Origin: a virus
Strand: one strand, 5' to 3'
Length of the DNA stretch: 48,340 nucleotides
Virus record (IMG/VR): IMGVR_UViG_3300025110_000024
Coordinates: 1 to 48,340 of that record
Shown: positions 16,746 through 26,800 of the stretch, in pieces
How positions within the stretch are numbered: the first letter of the stretch is position 1
Layout of the letters: each line of letters opens with the position of its first letter
Made by a program: the position numbers and the translations under genes
Notes under the pieces: model-generated
Databases searched by the model: none
Told to the model about the DNA's origin: nothing
Seen by the model: only the letters and a program-made list of their open reading frames with translations

Positions 16746-17122
16746 TGGCAAATTATGAAATGTATTTTAGTTTTCCTAAAACAGTATGGGAAACTGCTAT
16801 ACCAACAAAAATAAAAGATAAGCTAAAGATAATCGAATCTATAGCTGATAATGGAACTATAACTTATAAGTCATCTCCTACATGGCATGAAGCAGTATTT
16901 GATGGTAAGCTCGGTGCTCCTAGATATTCATTTAACTGGGAAGACTCAGAAGCATCGAATGACGAGAAATTTTGCATCATAAAGGGCGAATTTTCAATGA
17001 AGGAAGGGGAAGTATCAGCTTTAGTAGGTTTAGGGGCTAGCAAGGCTTATCCTAACTTTAGCTTATTAACTAAAACAGAAGCACAGACTTTAGCAAGTAG
17101 TGCTATATTTATGGGAGAATAA
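16745..17122 (+). CDS. hypothetical structural protein, 125 aa
   Basis: A 125-aa soluble protein coupled to the LamG gene by an AATAATG junction. It contains a Trp-rich middle (SPTWHEAVFDGKLGAPRYSF) and a helical C-terminus. Possibly a chaperone or small partner of the LamG protein, by position only. Confidence 0.7.
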   Translation: MANYEMYFSFPKTVWETAIPTKIKDKLKIIESIADNGTITYKSSPTWHEAVFDGKLGAPRYSFNWEDSEASNDEKFCIIKGEFSMKEGEVSALVGLGASKAYPNFSLLTKTEAQTLASSAIFMGE

Positions 17123-17123
17123 A

Positions 17124-17237
17124 ATGTCTGAGAAAAAACCAATAAAAGTTGTATATTCGGCTACCATAGGAAACCCTTATCATGGGATTTCAAAGAGTAG
17201 TAGGAGAAAACATAATATGAAAAAAGGTAAAAAATAG
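17124..17237 (+). CDS. small basic protein, 37 aa
   Basis: MSEKKPIKVVYSATIGNPYH followed by a Lys/Arg-rich tail ending KKGKK. A GGGAG site lies 6 nt before the ATG, and the gene exactly fills the gap between its neighbours, which supports it as real. Function unknown. Confidence 0.6.
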   Translation: MSEKKPIKVVYSATIGNPYHGISKSSRRKHNMKKGKK

Positions 17238-17240
17238 TAA

Positions 17241-17927
17241 ATGGCAGCAAAATTATCAGAAAGAATACAAGATTTAATAGGATTTGACTATGCTAGTAAT
17301 AGTATTAATACAGAAAATGAAGCTTTAGAAGTAGCTTGTGCAGAAGTAATTGATACCCTTCCAGAAGAGCTATTGCTTAAATATGCTGTTGCCCCTACAG
17401 ATTTAATATCAGGCGCTCCTACTATGGATATAAGAGGGAAAAGGATTTTAAGAGTATCTAGGATTGAAGGTAGTAATGATGACGCTATATTTATACACAG
17501 GCCTTGTGAAAAATTAACTATTGATGAGTATCTATATAATACCCAGGATGCAAATAGTATTTATTTACCAACAAGCCACTCTCCTGTATATACAGAAGAC
17601 CCCGAGTCAGCAGTAGCTACATTAAAGGTTTTTCCAGCAATAACAGGTAGTAGTGCAGATACTGTGAATACCGCTAAAGTATGGTATATTACGTATCCTT
17701 ATGGAGATTTTGACGGAAATATTGCATTAGATGGACTTCCAAATGAAGTAGAGCATGCAGTAGCATTAAAAACAGCTTCGTATATATTAGACACTATGAT
17801 GAGCGATAAGATTCAAGATGACGAAGATGAAGAAATGCTTAGAATGCTTCAAGCTCAAAAACAGAATTTAGATGCAACTTATCAAATAGAGATGGGTAGG
17901 TTGTCAGGTGAAAAGGGTGAACAGTAA
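17241..17927 (+). CDS. putative head-tail adaptor protein
   Basis: A 228-aa protein with an N-terminal helical part (LSERIQDLIGFDYASNSINT), a beta-rich middle and a C-terminal acidic helix (DKIQDDEDEEMLRMLQAQKQ). The arrangement of paired adaptor-size genes between the head cluster and the tail giant is that of podovirus connector proteins docking below the portal. No diagnostic residue exists for this fold. Confidence 0.6.
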   Translation: MAAKLSERIQDLIGFDYASNSINTENEALEVACAEVIDTLPEELLLKYAVAPTDLISGAPTMDIRGKRILRVSRIEGSNDDAIFIHRPCEKLTIDEYLYNTQDANSIYLPTSHSPVYTEDPESAVATLKVFPAITGSSADTVNTAKVWYITYPYGDFDGNIALDGLPNEVEHAVALKTASYILDTMMSDKIQDDEDEEMLRMLQAQKQNLDATYQIEMGRLSGEKGEQ

Positions 17928-18637
17928 TGAATAGAGTAGAAATTATAGAATTAGTTCAACAACATCATCCTCATATGGGAGAAGTTGAGATTTTAAAGCT
18001 TATTAATAGAGCTTTAGATGATTTTACTATGGAAACTGGAATTTTAAGAGAGTATGTAGATATTCAAAATACTGTAGCTGGTCAAAGATATTATACGGTT
18101 GATAAATGTATTAGCATAATAAATGTATGGATAGATGATGTTCTTATTCCAAGAATGGCTTCAATCAATGCAGCTATGTTTATAGATGATGATGAGCATG
18201 TTAATGCAGACAATACTCTTGCTACTCCTTCTAAAACCAGTAATGAGAGATACTGGTATCCTATTCAAGATGATGGAGAAATAAAAATAGGTCTTATAGA
18301 AAGAAGTACCGAATCTGTAAAAAGAGACGATAAGGTTAGTAATTATCAATCTATTTCAGAGACTGGATTGCAAATAAGAGTTTATATGATGCGCAGAGCT
18401 GTTCACTTAGCTACAGGCTCTGGTTCAGGAACCACGTTTACCCCTGAGATTAATTCAGTTTTTCACCAAGCTTTAGTTTCAAAAGCTATAGGAGAAGGTT
18501 ATAAAGACCCTAGGAATCAAAAATTTGATGCAGTTCAGTTTTTTGTAGGCGAGTATGAAGACTATATTAAGCAAGCTAAAAAAGTAGCTAAAAGAAATGC
18601 AATAACAACAGGGGTTGTAGTACCTCACACATTTTAA
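17927..18637 (+). CDS. putative head-tail adaptor (P22 gp4-like layout)
   Basis: A 236-aa protein. The start overlaps the previous stop (TAATG). The N-terminus EIIELVQQHHPHMGEVEILK and 'LINRALDDFTMETGILREY' are helical. Then comes the 'xxGQRYYTVDKCISIINVWIDD' segment, typical of phage adaptor proteins whose beta-strand region follows an N-terminal helix pair. It is likely the second ring of the neck. Confidence 0.65.
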   Translation: MNRVEIIELVQQHHPHMGEVEILKLINRALDDFTMETGILREYVDIQNTVAGQRYYTVDKCISIINVWIDDVLIPRMASINAAMFIDDDEHVNADNTLATPSKTSNERYWYPIQDDGEIKIGLIERSTESVKRDDKVSNYQSISETGLQIRVYMMRRAVHLATGSGSGTTFTPEINSVFHQALVSKAIGEGYKDPRNQKFDAVQFFVGEYEDYIKQAKKVAKRNAITTGVVVPHTF

Positions 18638-18777
18638 TGGAATTAGATAAAAAAATAGAAGATTTACAAAGACAGAGGATTCAAGCAGAGACTTTAGCAA
18701 TAAAGTTGCAAGGCGCTATTGAGATACTTATGCAATTAAAAGAAGAAGAGGAAAAAGATAGTGTCAAAAAAAAGTAA
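18637..18777 (+). CDS. small coiled-coil protein, 46 aa
   Basis: MELDKKIEDLQRQRIQAETL and on to a Lys-rich tail: a single charged amphipathic helix. It begins by TAATG coupling to the adaptor gene and overlaps the next gene's GTG start by 17 nt. Possibly a partner or inhibitor of the membrane protein that follows (inference). Confidence 0.55.
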   Translation: MELDKKIEDLQRQRIQAETLAIKLQGAIEILMQLKEEEEKDSVKKK

Positions 18778-19003
18778 AGACTTTGATATAGATAAATATA
18801 GAGAGCATATCGTTACGAGTTTAACGGTATTAAAGGCAGATGTTCGAAATATAAAAGAAACTTTAGTAGACCAAAGAAGTCTATTGAGAGAGCAAAATGG
18901 TAGAGTTAGAAAGAATGAAAAATCTATCGCTCGCATATTTGGTATAGGGGGCACTGTTATGACCGTATTTAGCGGTATAATTGCCTGGTTATTTAATAAA
19001 TAG
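18761..19003 (+). CDS. XhlA-like small membrane protein, holin-associated candidate
   Basis: An 80-aa protein. A GTG start lies after an AGAGGAAAAA ribosome site. A charged coiled-coil (10-55) is followed by one hydrophobic C-terminal segment (59-78, GIGGTVMTVFSGIIAWLF) and NK. This is the layout of the haemolysin XhlA family, a membrane partner of phage lysis genes. It is one of two plausible lysis membrane proteins here, the other being the 26-aa peptide at 3101. Confidence 0.55.
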   Translation: MSKKSKDFDIDKYREHIVTSLTVLKADVRNIKETLVDQRSLLREQNGRVRKNEKSIARIFGIGGTVMTVFSGIIAWLFNK

Positions 19004-19011
19004 GAGAATAC

Positions 19012-19161
19012 ATGAAAGTACTACTATCGAAACTGTTGAAAATGGTATTTACACCTAAAATGAAAAAGCAAATGTTTATAGCTTTAGGTGACCATTTAGT
19101 AGCATCAACTAAAAACAAGTTAGATGATAAGATATGGGCGACCGTAAAAAGCAAGATATAA
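19012..19161 (+). CDS. hypothetical small amphipathic protein, 49 aa
   Basis: MKVLLSKLLKMVFTPKMKKQ then helical and basic to TVKSKI. AGGAG lies 6 nt upstream of the ATG, and the gene overlaps the following ATG at 19134. Amphipathic and Lys-rich, it may associate with membranes. Family unknown. Confidence 0.55.
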   Translation: MKVLLSKLLKMVFTPKMKKQMFIALGDHLVASTKNKLDDKIWATVKSKI

Positions 19162-19514
19162 GATTTGTAATGCCTAGTGATGTTTCGCCACATGCAAGTG
19201 AGCCTTTGCTTACTATATGTGGCGATTTAGTATGTTCCCCTGAAAGAAAAGAAATGGTTTCTAAAGTAGGCATAGTAGGAACCAAGTCTTTTAAACAGAA
19301 GCCAGAAAAATGTCCGTGCTGTAGTAGCGACGTTATCATGGGGGTAGAAGTATTAGGAGCCTATCCAGGCACCTTATTCTGGCAGTGTATGAAATGTGAT
19401 GAAAGGTATTTAAAGTTTAGCAAATCTATAACTAATAAGTTTTTGCTAGAAGTTAAAGATACTTACACTGTTCCTGAGGACTGGGGTTACCTTCCTCGGA
19501 ATGAATTTAGCTAG
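19134..19514 (+). CDS. zinc-ribbon protein, 126 aa
   Basis: Cysteine pairs C60/C63 (in CPCCSSD) and C85/C88 (in FWQCMKCDE) form a classical four-Cys zinc ribbon. The flanking regions are not recognised. Zinc ribbons of this size usually bind nucleic acid or proteins. Within a late virion operon it might be a virion-morphogenesis or transcription factor, which is inference. Confidence 0.65.
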   Translation: MGDRKKQDIRFVMPSDVSPHASEPLLTICGDLVCSPERKEMVSKVGIVGTKSFKQKPEKCPCCSSDVIMGVEVLGAYPGTLFWQCMKCDERYLKFSKSITNKFLLEVKDTYTVPEDWGYLPRNEFS

Positions 19515-19522
19515 AGGTAAAA

Positions 19523-20302
19523 ATGAAAAGAAGAGGTGCTATAAAACGTGCTATTGTCACACCAGACAAGCACTTTCCGCTAGCAGATTATGCAGCAATA
19601 AAAGTAGTCTGTAAAGCAATAGAGTTAATAAAGCCTAATATATACATTGATTTAGGCGATACAGGAGAATGGGAGATGTTTAGCTCTCATTATTGGAAAG
19701 ACAGGGAAAAACCACCATTAGAGGTGCTTATTCCTATGCTTGATAAAGAAGTAGAAAAAGTAAATGAAGGCATGGATATTATTGATGCCTCTTTGGATAA
19801 AGCAAAATGTAAGCAAAGACACTTTATTCAAGGTAATCATGAAGTATGGTTAGATAAGTTTGTTACTAAGCATCCGTATCTATCTCAGTATGAAACTAAA
19901 AAAGCGTTAAAGCTTAAAGAAAGAAAGTATAAGTACTGGGAATACATATCTCATAAGAAGCTGAAGATAGGAAAGTTAAATTTTACTCACGGAGATTACG
20001 TGCCTATTCATCATGCTAAAAAGCATTTATCTGCTTATAAAGAGAATATAATGTATGGACACACACATGATTTACAGAGATTTACTGATACTGGATTAGG
20101 TGGAACTCAAAGCGCCTGGAGTATGGGATGTTTAAAAGATATGAGTTCTGATAAAAATAAATGGTTAAGAGGTAACCTACATAATTGGAATCATGCATTT
20201 GCTATTGTAGACTTTTTTAGCAATGGGGATTTCAAGGTAGAAGTAGTAGAGATTATAAACGGAAGAACTACTGTGTGGGGTAAATATATAGATGGGAACT
20301 AA
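19523..20302 (+). CDS. calcineurin-like metallophosphoesterase
   Basis: A 259-aa protein with the complete dimetal set in order: D15-x-H17, G45-D46, G104-N105-H106-E107, H156 in THGD, and G179-H180-T181-H182. This identifies an active-looking phosphoesterase. The substrate cannot be told from sequence. Family members cleave phosphodiesters, phosphoproteins or nucleotides, including cyclic nucleotides. A gene of this type inside the structural operon is unusual. It may be virion-associated or act on host signalling nucleotides (inference). Confidence 0.85.
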   Translation: MKRRGAIKRAIVTPDKHFPLADYAAIKVVCKAIELIKPNIYIDLGDTGEWEMFSSHYWKDREKPPLEVLIPMLDKEVEKVNEGMDIIDASLDKAKCKQRHFIQGNHEVWLDKFVTKHPYLSQYETKKALKLKERKYKYWEYISHKKLKIGKLNFTHGDYVPIHHAKKHLSAYKENIMYGHTHDLQRFTDTGLGGTQSAWSMGCLKDMSSDKNKWLRGNLHNWNHAFAIVDFFSNGDFKVEVVEIINGRTTVWGKYIDGN

Positions 20303-20304
20303 AG

Positions 20305-20670
20305 ATGAGCGAAGAACAGTTACAGAGTCAAGCAGAAGGTATCCTGGGGTATATAATGTACTTTGTACTTTCTGGTATAGCACTACTACTGGTAAAATCG
20401 ACAATAGAGTCTTTAGTGGAGAGCATCAAAGTATTTATGGGAAAGGATTTAAATACAGACGATGTAGTGATACTAAATGGTCGACCTGCCAGAATAGTAC
20501 GAGTGGGCATGTGGAAGACTACGTTCTTTGCTTATGATATAGGTATGGCTAATGGTGAACCTTATGTTAAAGGTGGAACTAAGATACAGATACAGAATGA
20601 TAAGTTAAAAGACCAAATGATAGAGAAACCTCTACAAATGTTAGACTTAAGTAAATGGAAGGAAAAATGA
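20305..20670 (+). CDS. membrane protein with MscS beta-domain-like region
   Basis: A 121-aa protein. One transmembrane helix (about 13-35, ILGYIMYFVLSGIALLLVKS) is followed by a short beta-barrel-like segment (NTDDVVILNGRPARIVRVG, about 50-68), similar in pattern to the beta domain of small mechanosensitive channels. Only one helix is present, so it is not a complete channel. It might form or modify a membrane pore. ATGA overlap with the next gene. Confidence 0.5.
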   Translation: MSEEQLQSQAEGILGYIMYFVLSGIALLLVKSTIESLVESIKVFMGKDLNTDDVVILNGRPARIVRVGMWKTTFFAYDIGMANGEPYVKGGTKIQIQNDKLKDQMIEKPLQMLDLSKWKEK

Positions 20671-20846
20671 TAGTAAATAGAATATTAAAGAATCAGATTT
20701 TAAAGATAGTGAAAGAAGCTATTGGAATTAATGACAATAAATGGGAACTTAGAAAGATTCAGAATGATTTACGCTCTCAAAGTGCTAAAATATCAAGGCT
20801 AGAAGCTAGTAAGTGCAAATGTAAATGTAAGGAAAAAGATGGCTAG
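20667..20846 (+). CDS. small Cys/Lys-tailed protein, 59 aa
   Basis: The ATG at 20667 overlaps the previous TGA and is preceded by GGAAGG, so this start is better than the upstream in-frame ATG at 20655. It is helical with a CKCKCKE tail that may bind metal. It overlaps the start of the tail giant (20839). Function unknown. Confidence 0.6.
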   Translation: MIVNRILKNQILKIVKEAIGINDNKWELRKIQNDLRSQSAKISRLEASKCKCKCKEKDG

Positions 20847-23800
20847 AGAAATACATGAGATAAAAAGCTTTAACACAGGTCTAGTATGTAACGCAGATAA
20901 CAAAGATACTCCAGACGAGTCTGCAATTTTTTCATATGGTGTAGATGGAAATGCTCCAGGAGGTGTTATATCTGGAATACTTGATGATGGACTTGTTTCA
21001 GAAGGAGGCTCTGCTCTTTATTATGATACATCAATTACTTTAAATGCTGCTATATCTTCTACTGCAGCAACTTCTATAACTCTCCAAGATGGAGAGACTT
21101 CATTACTTTTAGAGGGATGGTATATACGAATAGGTTCTGAAATTATGAAAGTAGTAGGAAAACTTAGCGGAACTATTCTTCATGTTGATAGAGGCCAATT
21201 AGGGACTACAGCAGCTACTCATGCCGACGATGCATCTGTTTATGTTACTATAGTTCCAAGACTAATTCTTCCTATGCAAAGAAATGAAATTCATGAAGAT
21301 TTATTAATTGCCGATGCATCTGAAAGAAGAGTTGATTTAGTTAAAAATTTTCAAAGCGATTCTTCAGGAGAAGCTTTAGGGGAAAGTATAAATGCCTCTG
21401 CTTCTTTTCCTTTTAATTATCCTTGGACAGGAGAGATAAACGTAGACACAGATAAGGATAATAATATCCTCTCATTTGGGAAAAATTCTCTTCCTGTATG
21501 GATAGGATACATATCTGGAAAAAGAATGTCTGGACAATGCGATGATTATTATATTTATGAAGCAAGATGCAAACCTCCACCTCCTTTAATGAGTTTAGCA
21601 GGTAATGTTTCGTTTAAAAGCGTCTTATTTGAAGCTCATGAAAGTGCAGCTGGAGCTTATACTGATATGACACAAATGGCCAACACAACAAAAGCTTTAG
21701 CAGTTTGCACAGCTCCAAGGCAATGGACAAATAAAAACAGTTTTTCATATGTATATAAAGAAGTGGAAGGACTAAGCGGAGGCGGTGATGTTACATCAGA
21801 TTGGGTAGATGTTATGTCTAGAATATATGTAACCAATCCAGATACAATGCAAAGTTTTAAATCTAAAAATTTAGTATACGGGGGAGAAACATATATAGTT
21901 AGGAATCTTGCTAAATGTGTTTCCTGTAAAACTGCTATAAAGGTTTGGGTTTATGCAGAAAAACAAAGAACCTCCGCAGATGATTATAAGCTTGGAAAAG
22001 TATTTCTTATAAACATTCACGAGCTAAATGGGGTTAGCACTGGTGCAATAGATGTTACTTCAGGAGGAACTTTTGACAGGGTTGATGGATTTAAATTAAT
22101 TATTGATAAAGTTGTTAATTTAGATTTTGCTACTGACCATACAAAAGGATACCCCTCTAGACCAGATTTTAGAGTTAGAGACCGAAATGATAATTTTCTT
22201 GCAGATTTTGACTGGGATTGGTTTAACGACGAATTTACAGTAAACTATCAAAATGAAGTTCAACCATCTCCAGGCTACGGCTATAGCTGGTGGGATAATA
22301 CTGGTATTGGCGATATAATGGAGACTATTGATAATTCAGGTAATGGGAAATTATGGATACTTCTTTGCCCTATTAATTCGACAGAAAAGTTTGATAGTGA
22401 TACAGACACTGCTAGTGGCACTGATTTTCTAGTAGCAGATAAGACTGAAAAAACATATCAACCTAATTGGACCTCTTTAATTGGTTCTCATCAAGGAGGC
22501 TATCAAAATCCAACTCCTGAAGAAACTTTTTATACTAATCTAAGTTTTAATGGAGCAAATGATTGGACTCAGTATGGGGGTGGCTCTATAGCTACAGCTA
22601 GTGGGAAATTAACAGTAACACCTGGTGGAGCAGCTAATAGAGGCGCTCAATTAGTTCATTCAAGTGTTACAGCAGGTATTGAAAGAACGACATATGAAAA
22701 CGCTTGGAAGCATCCTTTTAATGTAAACCCAAGTTATACTAATTTTAAAGACTTAAATGGTGCTACATACACTGATGAAGATGCCAGTAATTTTGGAGAC
22801 CCTGTAATTAGGGGCAGAATAGTGTATAGAAGGCAATATATCAAGCTAAGCTGTGCTAGTAGTACCATTACAGGTTTTAGAGCCTCAAATTGCGATTTTG
22901 GGACTGATACAGGTTCAAATGTAACTGTAGATTTAATCCCTGTAGACGGAGGAACAACTGGAACGGTAACAACAGAACCTAGATGGTTTTATTATGAGAT
23001 AGTTCATCCAAAGCCAGGAATAACTGCAGGAAGTGACCCTGGAGGTAACGAAGATTATATTGACCCAAGCTGTACTACTCTTAATTTTGTAAGTACTAAG
23101 CTTCAAATAGCTCCTAGTAGCTCTACTTCTACTTTATGGCATATACATGAGATGGGTCCTAATATTTGTTTCGATAGCGAGGAGTCAACTTGGACTAAAG
23201 AAATAGGCAATCCTGATAAACATAGATTTTTATTTTGCTCTTATGAAGATGTTACTGGGACCTGGACAGGAGGAGCAGAGACAGATGTTTATTTAAATGA
23301 TAAATCAATGCCTTTATATTTAATGCAAAGATATAGCGAAGAAAATAATCAAGGCACTCATGGACCGAATAATATGACTGTTCCTAGTAAACCTCATTCT
23401 TCTATAGGCGAATGGTGGGGATATGGGAAAAATGAACTGTTTATTTCATTTAACAAAAACCCTAAAGCTGGTAACAATCTAGTAGCTGGCACAGATACTG
23501 TTACTTGGGGAAAAGAAGCTGTTAAACTGTCTGTTCTTCAAAGGTCTGTCCCAAAAGCTGGAGGTTCTTCGTATACAGAGCCTTCGGTCAAGACAATTAT
23601 TAAAGATATAGATGCATCAACAGCAACAGACCATAGAGCTCATTGCTTAGTAAATGGAGGAAGTTGGTGGTATCGTGACAATAGAGTTTATGAGCAACCT
23701 GGAAACAATGTTCTTAGTAATCAAGGTATGGAGATGATAACCCACACTCCTGGTCAATCAGATGGGGGTGACCCATCGACTTGGGTACGGTTTAAACCTA

Positions 23801-26800
23801 GGCCAAACAGCTTAATGGATGTAAGTGACCTTTATGGGGTTAATCATGTAGTTTCTTCTTTAATAACTATGAGCAATAATACTGTTAAAATCGTAGATGA
23901 TATTGTGCATATAGAAAGGTCAAGAACAACATCTATTTTATCAGGATTAGGAATTAGAGAATATAATCTTAAGCATAGGTCTATTATGTGGGTATCTAGT
24001 GGAGGTATAGAAAACTATGGATGTAATTATGTACGGCAAAATTCTTTTGGCTACGGCATAAATACTACTACAGAATACACTAAATATGAAAATGCTAATT
24101 TAAGTACAATGGTTTATGATAAAGCTAATAGTCTTGTTAGGTTAATAAAAATACTCCCAATAAGTAGAAGAACTTCTGGAATAATGTCTACAAGTCGAAG
24201 CCATAATGCATTTCAAAGAAACTGTCTTTTTCCTAATGTAAATTGGAGTGGAAGAAATAATGAAACAGATTCGCATCCTGAGTATCATACATTTATAGAA
24301 AGCTATTCAGACCAGATTTGGAATATTGACGGAGGCTCTCAAATGGGAACTTTAATTAAAAATAGCACAACAGCTGAAAGAGGTGATACATATGCTGATT
24401 TGGTATCAGGAGGAGGAACTGCTGGTGTTGCAGGCTACAATAAAACAGATGCAGTAGACGCTAATTTTGTCATACAGAATGACAGTTTAGCGGATGCTCA
24501 ATATAAAAGTCCTAAAAATGACACTGCTTGTGTTCAAATTCCTACTGAAACAGATGGAGATGAAGTGGATTCAATTGTTTTATCTACAATAAGTAATGCT
24601 GCTTTTACAGGAAGTCCAGCTGACCCTGACAATATAGTTCCTAATGGTCCTTATATGTTAGCCTTTTTTGGAGGCACTAATGGTAGTGGTGGAGTCACAG
24701 ACTTCCATTCATTTAATAAATTAAAGTTTAACGGATATACTACTGGCTCTAATACTACTAGCGCAGGTAAACAAGTTTTAGGGATAGACCATTTCCCATC
24801 TCATCCTGCACCTTTTGCAGTCCCATCTGCATATGCAGGAACACCAGCTGTGTTATGTTTTCCAGGTATATACGAAATAGACGGTCAACATGGAACTGGT
24901 AATGCAATATATGATATGGCTGAAATAGATAGTGGCGACAACGATACCGCTGGTGCTAATATAAACTTTGGATGGCCAAGGCTTATAGAGATTTTAGAAA
25001 GCAGTGGCCCTACTACACATGATATAGCAGATGTTAATAGTGTAGCAGTTCCAAATGCAGGCTCAGACTATGTGAATACATCTTTTATAAATATACCTTG
25101 GATTTTATCTAAAGGGGAAGGAGGAGCTAGTGCTTCAAACTCTGGAGAAAACTTTAAATGGGGCATATATGGGTTTAGATATCCGGCATTAGGTACATTT
25201 TTTGAAAATACATCTAATGCTGATGGTACATGGAGCTATGCAAAAAGAGATAGATTTTTTAATATATCATTAGCTAATGCTAGCTCAGAAGCAGAGATAG
25301 ATGATAATGACTACAATTGGACAATAGGGTCTCAAAATACATATGGTTATCTTAAAAATAGCTATGCTACTATAACAGGTTCTACTGAATTTGATTTTGA
25401 ATTAACAGATTCAATAGAAGATGGCGATGACGCTTATACCCATTGGGATGAGCAAGCTATTCAAGATACAGATTTATATGGATGGGGAAAAAATCAAGGT
25501 ACTGGAGCTGGAATAACTAGGGAATATAGACTTACTTTTGAATATGATGGGGTTCAAGAAAGCCCTTTATCTGGTGAAGTATATTCTATTGAGAATACTA
25601 GTACTACTATCCATTATAAAAGTGCAAAAATAACATTGACATTTAAAGCCTCAGAAGTGTCTAAAAGAGTTTCTGCAGTTTGTGTTTATAGAAAAAATAG
25701 AGAGGGAGGTTACTGGAATAGAGTGGTTAAACTTAAAACTACAGATGAAACTTTTGAGCCAGTTTACGTGACCGATTCTGTCGATGGGGCATCTTATTCA
25801 GGAGTTAAAACGACATTTACCGACACTTTTGCAAACGATAGTTATTATTCCCTTATAAATGGAGTTAGTAGTAACTTACATAATCTACAGCCTTCATATA
25901 GTTGCTCTGTAACTTATGGAGGTCATCTTTTTGTAGGAGATGTAAACTGGGCTCATTTAAACGATGATTTTAGTAGATTTATATTTAGGTCAAATGCTAA
26001 TGCTTACAACACATTTTCTCAATCTACAGGTTCTATGATAAAACTGCCTTTTAAACCTATAGCATTAGCTAGTTTTGGGAACCGAATATATGCCTTTACT
26101 AGGAAAAATCTTATAAAATTAGAACCATCTAGACTTGTTGTAGAGGGTGTTTATGAAGGATTTGGATTGCTTAATAAGAACTCTATAGTTACCAATGATT
26201 ATGGTATTTTCTGGGCAGATGATAGTCATATTTACCATTTAGATGGTAGTAATCCTAAAGTAATAAGTTATCCTATTGAAAAAGACTTATATTCAGGAGC
26301 GAAAAAAGGATGGAGAGATTTAGCTGATGTGAATCGAACAAAAGCTTATTACGACTTAGAAAATCAAGTTGTTATGTGGACTAAAACAGTGGCAAAAAGA
26401 ACTTATACATTAAAGTATCACCTTTTAAAGAGCAGATGGGACTTGGAAGTGCCTACTTCTTTTTCAGATACAGAATATATAGTTGGAGGTAATCTGTTCC
26501 AAGGTCTGCTGGATAGCAAAACTTACTATGCTAAATCGCCTGACTCAGAAGGTAAGATAAGAGTTTATCAGAAAGGGAAAAAAGAAACTACTGGGAAGAT
26601 TCAATATTGGACTAAAGAATTTACAATGGGCCATGATAATGTAGACAAGAGATTTATAAAATTAAAAATAACTGCAGATGGCACTGTCGATACTCCTGTT
26701 GTAGAGATAGATGGAGTGCCTGTTACTCTTGTTGCATCGGGAACTAATGAATGGAAAATAAATAAAAAAGGCAAAAGAATACAGTTAAAATGGGGTAGTT

